From assembly GCA_934526185.1 (NCBI GenBank), contig CAKTAA010000075.1:1-9727 (forward strand): 9,727 nt of DNA. Direction: 5' to 3'. The stretch's first letter is position 1. Each line of letters opens with the position of its first letter. This DNA is from an uncultured Eubacteriales bacterium (GTDB taxonomy: Bacteria; Bacillota; Clostridia; Oscillospirales; CAG-272). Both the position numbers and the translations under genes were made by a program. This document shows, piece after piece, positions 5,109-9,727 of this stretch. The notes beneath the pieces were generated by a model. It was not told where the DNA came from and made no database searches. It saw only the letters and a list, made by a program, of their open reading frames with translations.

Positions 5109-5141
5109 AAAAGCCGCGTAAGTCCAACTCTGGCGGCTTTT
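5109..5141. terminator. Third stem-loop, symmetric AAAAGCCGC/GCGGCTTTT
   Basis: Perfect 9-base arms (5109-5117 and 5133-5141) surround a 15-base loop. The A-run and T-run sit in the arms, so it can work in both directions. On the minus strand the TTTTAGAAAAAA that follows is also T-rich at first. Confidence 0.55.
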
Positions 5142-5388
5142 GATATACGAAATTGAGATCGGTATATGAATCGTGGGTTATACGCGTATGCGCCTGATTC
5201 TTATCAGGGAAATGGGGTGCACTTGCACTTAAAGATATTGTATGCAGATAAGGCGGAGCGGCCTACTGCAGCTTTATCCGTGAAAATAAACAATGAAATA
5301 TTGTTTTTATATTTATGCGGTGATTCTCAGATAAATCAACAGGAAATTGAATCATGGAAACCTTTTCGCTCAAAGAGAGGATTATTTT
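5142..5388. other. Intergenic gap before the DUF2007 gene
   Basis: About 247 bases. A plus-strand frame at 5166-5408 has no ribosome binding site, resembles no family I know and overlaps the DUF2007 start, so I leave it uncalled. No consensus promoter is evident, although weak TTGCAC (5223-5228) is present. Confidence 0.5.
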
Positions 5389-5706
5389 ATGCTGCTGAGC
5401 TTATTTAGCAACAATAGAAAAAGAAAAAAAGAAAAAGGATTATCCCTGCTGACTACCGTTTTTGACCACATAGAATGCGAGCTGCTGTGCGGCATACTTG
5501 AAAACAACAGCATACCGTTCATCATAAAAGAAGACGGCGGCGGAAGTTTTTCTAAGATAATAACGGGATTTTCTATCTTCGGTACGCATATCTATGTAAG
5601 TGACGGCGATCTGGAGCGCGCAAAGGAGCTGCTTCGCTTTATGGAAGAGACGCCGGCAGACAGCGGAGAAAACGATGAAGATATGCATGAAGAGGACAAA
5701 TTGTAA
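5389..5706 (+). CDS. DUF2007 family protein (putative signal-transducing domain)
   Basis: A 105-residue soluble protein with a single DUF2007 domain. The pattern is L.TVFDHIECELLCGILENNSIPFIIK (about 20-47) for the first beta-alpha-beta unit, a Gly-rich loop (EDGGG), then GTHIYVSDGDLERAKELL (66-82), the typical closing strand and helix. The family is called signal-transducing by weak similarity only; no activity is proven. Residues 8-16 are strongly basic (NNRKRKKEK) and the C-terminus from 86 on is strongly acidic (about 12 D/E in 20), likely disordered. Start at 5389: AGAGAGG (5374-5380) lies 8 bases upstream; the frame is open to a TTG at 5347 without a site. It stands alone between plus-strand stem-loops and a convergent gene. 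Confidence 0.82.
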   Translation: MLLSLFSNNRKRKKEKGLSLLTTVFDHIECELLCGILENNSIPFIIKEDGGGSFSKIITGFSIFGTHIYVSDGDLERAKELLRFMEETPADSGENDEDMHEEDKL

Positions 5707-5778
5707 TTCTAATTCAGAAAATTATATAGTTCAGTCTGTTAGCTGTCTGTTTTCGGCGGGAAGCAAGGTGCTCTCTGA

Positions 5779-5814
5779 ATCAAAAAGAGGCACAGCCGGC
5801 TTTCGGCTGTGCCT
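5779..5814 (-). terminator. Terminator of the DUF6062 gene
   Basis: AGGCACAGCCG (5788-5798) and CGGCTGTGCCT (5804-5814) are perfect 11-base arms with a 5-base loop. On the minus strand they are followed by CTTTTTG. It lies 19 bases beyond the DUF6062 stop; on the plus strand there is no T-run, so the DUF2007 gene probably uses it poorly. Confidence 0.85.
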
Positions 5815-5832
5815 GATGACACGTCTGACTAT

Positions 5833-6546
5833 CTATTTCTGCTGATGCATATCGCCTGACAGCATCCGTATTGCGCGCTCCACTGCATCCTTGGCATTGT
5901 ACCACGGCTCGTCCTGATATCGGTAATCAAATTTTTTGCAGAACCAGCCGATATCCTCCTGCAGTTGATTCAGAGCGGCCGTTTCCGTTTCTGAAATTGC
6001 TTCAAAAAAATTTTGAAACAATTTTTTGTTCAATCGTTTTCTGCCCGTTTCTATGAATTTTCTGTAATGAGGAAGGCAAAAATAAGGCTGTGACGCTGTT
6101 TTGACGCGAAATGCTTGTTCCGTTTCCCAAAGATAGACTGCGCAGTCCACCATTTTTTCGAAAGATTGGGCAATTCGGCCGCATATGTAACAGCTTTCTT
6201 CAAGCGCATGAAGTTTTTTTTCCGCGTCGGCGCCTGGTGCCCGCAGCGATGATAGGAGACCGCCCGAAAGACCTTTTCTGACCTCCTCAAGATGGCTTTC
6301 TAAAATAAGTGCCAAACCCAGGCGATTTTTTCGTTCGAACATCATATGATAATGTGTGGAGCAAAATCCCTCTTCATTGGTGCGTATCCGGATGTCCGGC
6401 TCCATCATGGAGGCCCCGAGGATGGTTTCCAGTTCATTTTCCTCAAGCATGTTATAAAGCGCACAGAACGGACACCCTTTCCCAGCGTCGTCCGCTGAGG
6501 CGTCAAAGGCTTCGTTGACAGGGATTGTATAAATTTTTTCCGGCAT
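5833..6546 (-). CDS. DUF6062 family protein with two Cys/His metal-site-like modules
   Basis: A 237-residue soluble protein of the Clostridia-centred DUF6062 family; the function is unknown. It opens with EKIYTIPVNEAFD and closes with WFCKKFDYRYQDEPW and DAVERAIRMLSG, the family's most conserved stretches. Cysteines form two parallel sets: C25PFC28 with FC62STH65, and C119YIC122 with FC157LPH160. The spacings are nearly identical (34 and 35 residues between the CxxC and the CxxH), which suggests an internal duplication and two zinc or redox sites. There is no signal peptide or membrane segment. AAAGGAA lies about 8 bases before the ATG at 6546. It is divergent from the zinc-ribbon gene at 6744 and separated from it by a structured 197-base region that may regulate it. 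Confidence 0.88.
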   Translation of the reverse strand: MPEKIYTIPVNEAFDASADDAGKGCPFCALYNMLEENELETILGASMMEPDIRIRTNEEGFCSTHYHMMFERKNRLGLALILESHLEEVRKGLSGGLLSSLRAPGADAEKKLHALEESCYICGRIAQSFEKMVDCAVYLWETEQAFRVKTASQPYFCLPHYRKFIETGRKRLNKKLFQNFFEAISETETAALNQLQEDIGWFCKKFDYRYQDEPWYNAKDAVERAIRMLSGDMHQQK

Positions 6547-6611
6547 ATCAGTCGTTCCTTTCTGTTTCGGATTCCTTTTCTTTTATTTTTTCTCCGGCTA
6601 TGCAGCAAGCG

Positions 6612-6718
6612 AAAAAAATTGGGGGCAGAGGACATGTACGGGGAGGCGGGAATACCTGAGAGCGCATCTGCAATAACTTGGCCCGGATAAACGGGCTATT
6701 CCGGGCAGCGTCTGCCCC
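6612..6718 (-). promoter_or_regulatory. Candidate switching leader or attenuator upstream of the DUF6062 gene
   Basis: Read on the minus strand, GGGGCAGA (6711-6718) pairs with TCTGCCCC (6622-6629) across about 80 bases and is followed by AA and seven T (6612-6618), which resembles an intrinsic terminator. The same segment has two competing partners: GGGCAG/CTGCCC as a local 3-base-loop hairpin (6703-6717) and GCCCGGA/TCCGGGC (6681-6706). Competing helices ending in a T-run are the architecture of attenuators and riboswitches. No known aptamer consensus is recognised, and no strong promoter is seen. It could also be a small independent RNA. Confidence 0.4.
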
Positions 6719-6743
6719 GATTTTCTCATGAAAGGAAACAAAC

Positions 6744-7415
6744 ATGGTTATCAATCAACTTCAGTCAACAATCGGCTACCGCTGCCCGGTCTGCGGTACA
6801 GGTATTTTAAGTATGGTGGGGGTATTTGCCCTCAGCGGAGATATGATCAAGCTCAAGTGCGACTGCGGAAAAAGCGAGCTGACGATCTCTTATACGCGGG
6901 ATAAAAAGGTCAGACTGTCCGTTCCCTGCCTATTCTGCCCGAATCCGCACACGTTTGTCCTGAGCAGCGGCAAGTTTTTTGAAAAGGAGCTGTTCTGCAT
7001 ACCGTGCGCTCTTGCTGGGCTGGATATTTGTTTTATCGGAGACAAAGATCATGTGCTGGCCGCCATGAACCGGACGGAGGAAAAAATCATGGGGATGCTC
7101 AGGGATGCGGGTATGGATACCCTGGACACCCTGCGTGAGCTGTCCGGCGATGAAAATGACTTTTCGGCACAGGCCGCCGAGACGAATTTTACGGACAATC
7201 ATATGAACGATTTGGTTTCCTTCGTTGTACGTGAGCTTCTGGAGGAAAACGCCGTCCATTGTCGGTGTGCCAACGGCGGAAAATATGAGGTGATAGACGA
7301 AGACGGCGACGTTCTGGTCAGGTGCAGCCGCTGCGGGGCAAAACGGAAAATTTCATGCAGCCAGACGCTGGCTGCCAATGCCTTGCTGGAGGCTGACGTT
7401 TTAATTCTTGAATAA
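6744..7415 (+). CDS. Uncharacterised protein with three four-cysteine zinc-ribbon-like modules
   Basis: A 223-residue soluble protein that I cannot name. Its cysteines fall into three four-residue sets: C14PVC17 with C39DC41; C62LFC65 with C85IPC88; and C173RC175 with C194SRC197. Each looks like a zinc ribbon, two at the N-terminal half and one at the C-terminus, with an acidic, helical linker between (about 100-170). The last module (GGKYEVIDEDGDVLVRCSRCG) reads like a rubredoxin-type or Zn-ribbon hairpin. Zinc ribbons of this kind usually mediate nucleic-acid or protein contact, so a role in RNA, DNA or translation is possible but unproven. AAAGGA lies 7 bases before the ATG. The gene is divergent from the Cys-rich DUF6062 gene and convergent with rlmL. 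Confidence 0.85.
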   Translation: MVINQLQSTIGYRCPVCGTGILSMVGVFALSGDMIKLKCDCGKSELTISYTRDKKVRLSVPCLFCPNPHTFVLSSGKFFEKELFCIPCALAGLDICFIGDKDHVLAAMNRTEEKIMGMLRDAGMDTLDTLRELSGDENDFSAQAAETNFTDNHMNDLVSFVVRELLEENAVHCRCANGGKYEVIDEDGDVLVRCSRCGAKRKISCSQTLAANALLEADVLILE

Positions 7416-7462
7416 AGAAGGGATAGAAAATACAGACGAGCGGAATTGTTTTGGAAATCAGG

Positions 7463-7478
7463 CCGTAGGAGTCTACGG
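7463..7478. other. Small hairpin between convergent genes
   Basis: CCGTAG (7463-7468) and CTACGG (7473-7478) form a 6-base stem with a 4-base loop in the 126-base gap between the zinc-ribbon gene and rlmL. Neither side has a proper T-run, so it is at best a weak terminator. Confidence 0.3.
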
Positions 7479-7541
7479 GGCATTTGTCCAGCTATGCTCA
7501 GAAAGAAGGGCGGCGGAAAGGGCAACAGAGGCGGCCGGGTG

Positions 7542-8681
7542 TCAGAGCCGTCTGCCAGGCGGCTTGAAAAACTGATAATACCGGCAGCGAAGCATGCCGT
7601 TGTACAGCCGTCGTACTTTGTCGGCACGCCGACCGTAAAGTCTCTCAAAATTTTCGGATTCACAGAGAATATAGATTTGCCAGCGGTCCAGGGAGGCAAA
7701 GGCCTGTCCCATTTTTTTATATAACAGCTCTGTATGCGCCGTATCGGAAAGACGTTCGCCGTAGGGCGGATTGCAGACTATAGTGCCGCGTCTGCCGCCT
7801 GTTTCAATTGTCAGTGCGTCCCGGCAAAACACCCTGATACAATGGCTGATGCCTGCGCGCCGCGCGTTTTCCGACGCAAGGGCAGTCATTTGGCTGTCGA
7901 TATCCGACGCAAACGCTTCAAACGTCGTTTGCGTCTTTTTCATGTCCTCGGCTTCGGACCGAGCTTCAGCAAACAGCTTCGGCGGGATATCATAGAATTC
8001 CTCAGCGGCAAAGGAGCGGTGAAGTCCGGGTGCGGTATTGGTCATGAGAAGCGCCGCTTCTATAGGGATGGTGCCGGAGCCGCAGAAGGGATCCCAAAAG
8101 AGAACGTCCTCTCTCGGTCGGGCGATTTTTGCGAGAGCACAGGCCAGCGTTTCCCGCAGCGGTGCTTCTCCGGACGATTTGCGGTAGCCTCGCTTGTGCA
8201 GGGGAGAACCTGAGGTGTCGATCATAAGGGTGGCTCTGTCTTTCAGAATAAAGAATTCAATTTGGTAGGTCACACCCTCCTCTGGAAACCACGAAATTCC
8301 GTATGTTCCTTTCAGCCGCTCCGCAACGGCCTTTTTGACAATACGCTGGCAGTCGGGCAGGCTGAAAAGACGGCTTTTAATGGCGTGCCCTTTGACCGGA
8401 AAACAATCGTCTCTGCCGATCCACGATTCCCACGGTAGCGCCTTTGTTCCTTCAAACAGATCGTCAAAGGTAGCGGCGGTAAAATCACCGAGCTTCAAAT
8501 AGAGTCGTTCGGCTGTCCTCAGCCAGAGATTGCAGCGGGCTATAGCGCCTATGTCGCCGCGGAAGGTGACTCTGCCGTCAATGACTTCGGTGCGTTCGTA
8601 TCCGAGCGCGTCGATTTCCTCGCAGACAAAATGCTCCAGGCCGAAGAGACAGGTTGCGACATATTCATATATATCTGTCAT
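7542..8681 (-). CDS. rlmL: THUMP-domain class I SAM-dependent RNA methyltransferase (RlmL/YpsC type)
   Basis: SAM-dependent methyltransferase expected to modify 23S rRNA; E. coli RlmL makes m2G2445, and the Firmicute YpsC homologue is assigned by similarity. Of 379 residues, the N-terminal ferredoxin-like and THUMP part covers about 1-160 (YEYVATCLFGLE, then ARCNLWLRTAERLYLKL). The linker motif LHKRGYR (161-167) follows, then the Rossmann methyltransferase with the SAM loop DPFCGSGT (197-204), the acidic ASDID (258-262) and the catalytic NPPYGER (304-310). Length agrees with single-domain YpsC proteins (about 380), not the fused 700-residue E. coli RlmKL. The ATG at 8681 fits the family N-terminus but has no clear ribosome binding site. 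It follows the PPIase gene on the same strand by 102 bases without a terminator between, so cotranscription is likely. The exact target base is inference. Confidence 0.92.
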   Translation of the reverse strand: MTDIYEYVATCLFGLEHFVCEEIDALGYERTEVIDGRVTFRGDIGAIARCNLWLRTAERLYLKLGDFTAATFDDLFEGTKALPWESWIGRDDCFPVKGHAIKSRLFSLPDCQRIVKKAVAERLKGTYGISWFPEEGVTYQIEFFILKDRATLMIDTSGSPLHKRGYRKSSGEAPLRETLACALAKIARPREDVLFWDPFCGSGTIPIEAALLMTNTAPGLHRSFAAEEFYDIPPKLFAEARSEAEDMKKTQTTFEAFASDIDSQMTALASENARRAGISHCIRVFCRDALTIETGGRRGTIVCNPPYGERLSDTAHTELLYKKMGQAFASLDRWQIYILCESENFERLYGRRADKVRRLYNGMLRCRYYQFFKPPGRRL

Positions 8682-8700
8682 AATTGTTTTAAATTGAGCC

Positions 8701-8714
8701 TTTGCCGAAGCAAA
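8701..8714 (-). promoter_or_regulatory. UUCG-capped hairpin just before rlmL
   Basis: On the minus strand TTTGC-TTCG-GCAAA forms a 5-base stem with the very stable C(UUCG)G tetraloop, about 19 bases upstream of the rlmL ATG. There is no T-run, so it is not a terminator; it may be an RNA processing or stability element. rlmL has no evident ribosome binding site downstream of it. Confidence 0.35.
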
Positions 8715-8783
8715 TAGCAGCCTTTCATGGATTTGTGCGGCATTTTCCGATGCTGTTCTGAGTATATGCCACGGTAAAGCAAT

Positions 8784-9727
8784 TTACACGATGCCCACAG
8801 GAGCAGTCAGAATCGAGTATTCTGCAAGCGCGTCCTCGTCTATGACTATTTTTTCTGCCATGGGAGAGATTTTCTGTGAGTACAATTCGCTCTTTAGCAC
8901 ATCTTCGAAATTTGTGAGCAGGTTTGCATAGGCGGAGTCGTTGTAGGCTTTTTCCTTGAGCGGAACTTTCAGCATGATGTGCGTTCCGTAATCCGATTCC
9001 AGAACACGTCTTTCTCCGATTTCCATATCGAACGCGGCGTCTGTAAAATCCTCCGGATAATTGCTGAACTGTGAAATAATATACCCGTCGGTGTAAATTT
9101 CTGCTCCGCTGTCCTCGTTATATTGTTCAAAAAGCTCATCAAAGTCCGCTCCGTCGTCAAGCTGCCGAACAATGGAGTCGACCAGCTCCGCTTTTTCTTT
9201 TTTTTCTGCGTCAGTAAGCTCTGTCGTCTGCGGCTGTCCGCTCGTGTCATAAACAACATCTCCGTCCTCGTCTGTAACCAGCTTGTCGGCGGTGCGGATC
9301 CAGATATGCTTGACCGCAACATAGTTTGCCTGATAGAATTCCTCTCGCTGTGCGTCTGTGATGGCTTCCGCGCCGACGATACCGCCCGCGGAGTCGCCGT
9401 AAAGATAATCCATGACAGCATACGTTTTCTGTTCGGCAATATAAACGTCCCGCAGGATATCAACGTTGATGCCGAGGGGGGAGAGCTGTTCGTTCATCGC
9501 CGCCCGTCCGCCGGCCTCCTCTATGAGAGCATCGATATCGGAATCGATACCGGTCAGTGTGCTTTCCGAAAGCGAAAGCTTATAGGCATCGAACAAATAG
9601 AGGGATATCAAATTGGATTTGGAAATTTCATTGACCATGTTTGTAATATAATCTCCGACCGTGGTGCCGTCCAGGACCTCGGACTGCAAAAATTCCTCTG
9701 TATCTTCACCGCCAAGCATGTATAGAT
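8784..9727 (-). CDS. Parvulin-type (PpiC/PrsA-like) peptidyl-prolyl cis-trans isomerase, N-terminus missing
   Basis: Foldase-type peptidyl-prolyl isomerase, probably a lipoprotein on the outer face of the membrane that helps exported proteins fold. The frame stays open past the right edge (Leu and Tyr codons before the first visible ATG at 9719), so the true start, and any signal peptide and lipobox, lie outside the window. Counting from that Met, a helical SurA-N-like part covers about 1-132, and the rotamase domain covers about 133-254: AVKHIWIRT, a charged insert with DEDGDVVYDTSG, ADFDELFEQYNEDSG, DGYIISQF, AAFDMEIGERR and YGTHIMLKV. A helical tail follows (NFEDVLKSELYSQKI), ending in TAPVGIV. 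The protein is very acidic, as these surface foldases often are. The TAA at 8784 is followed 102 bases later by rlmL on the same strand. Confidence 0.88.
   Translation of the reverse strand, partial: LYMLGGEDTEEFLQSEVLDGTTVGDYITNMVNEISKSNLISLYLFDAYKLSLSESTLTGIDSDIDALIEEAGGRAAMNEQLSPLGINVDILRDVYIAEQKTYAVMDYLYGDSAGGIVGAEAITDAQREEFYQANYVAVKHIWIRTADKLVTDEDGDVVYDTSGQPQTTELTDAEKKEKAELVDSIVRQLDDGADFDELFEQYNEDSGAEIYTDGYIISQFSNYPEDFTDAAFDMEIGERRVLESDYGTHIMLKVPLKEKAYNDSAYANLLTNFEDVLKSELYSQKISPMAEKIVIDEDALAEYSILTAPVGIV

Noticed and set aside
5166..5408. Plus-strand frame of 80 codons before the DUF2007 gene
   Set aside because: No ribosome binding site, no recognisable family, and it overlaps the well-supported DUF2007 start.
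7199..7699. Minus-strand frame antisense to the zinc-ribbon gene
   Set aside because: It overlaps the real 3' ends of two convergent genes in other frames and is a by-product of their codon pattern.
7734..8213. Plus-strand frame of 159 codons inside rlmL
   Set aside because: It is antisense to the methyltransferase core with DPFCGSGT and lacks any start signal.
9123..9725. Plus-strand frame of 200 codons inside the PPIase gene
   Set aside because: It is antisense to a clear parvulin domain; a long antisense frame is common opposite acidic, GC-balanced genes.

Overview
The window looks like chromosomal DNA from a low-to-moderate-GC Clostridia-type Firmicute, probably a gut-associated Oscillospirales/Ruminococcaceae relative. 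The evidence is an NdoA/MazF-type RNase very close to the Bacillus EndoA N-terminus, AGGAGG-type ribosome binding sites, the Amidase_6, DUF6062 and DUF2007 families that are common in Clostridia, and Rho-independent terminators after most genes. I see no phage, transposase, CRISPR, tRNA or rRNA. The taxonomic call is inference from gene families only.

Layout. On the left edge the minus strand carries the first 80 codons of a single-pass membrane protein (1-241, cut by the window). About 1 kb without convincing protein genes follows (242-1232). It is not empty: it holds a strong minus-strand promoter (801-829), a chain of stem-loops in the presumed transcript, and an intrinsic terminator at 875-924 with no obvious gene in front of it. 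Next come a solitary mazF-family endoribonuclease (minus, about 1275-1676) and, divergently, a small mechanosensitive channel (plus, about 1980-2804) whose promoter overlaps a dyad. A CBM9-like carbohydrate-binding protein (plus, 2903-3589) converges on an Amidase_6 protein (minus, 3745-4338), with a bidirectional terminator between them.

A 425-base promoter-bearing gap leads to a tiny repeat-containing lipoprotein (plus, 4764-4997), which is followed by three stem-loops in a row. A DUF2007 protein (plus, 5389-5706) comes next. A DUF6062 protein (minus, 5833-6546) and a triple zinc-ribbon protein (plus, 6744-7415) are then divergently transcribed from a structured 197-base intergenic region. 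The right end is a minus-strand pair: a parvulin-type peptidyl-prolyl isomerase cut by the window edge (8784-9727), followed by an RlmL/YpsC-type THUMP RNA methyltransferase (7542-8681).

Most genes are single units with their own signals, so no large pathway operon is present. The shared themes are cell envelope (MscS, Amidase_6, lipoprotein, PPIase, left-edge membrane protein) and RNA metabolism (MazF, RlmL). The most unusual parts are non-coding: a candidate structured RNA on the minus strand at about 330-795, and a candidate switching leader with a terminator-like element at 6612-6718. The two Cys-rich proteins flanking that leader are also worth attention.
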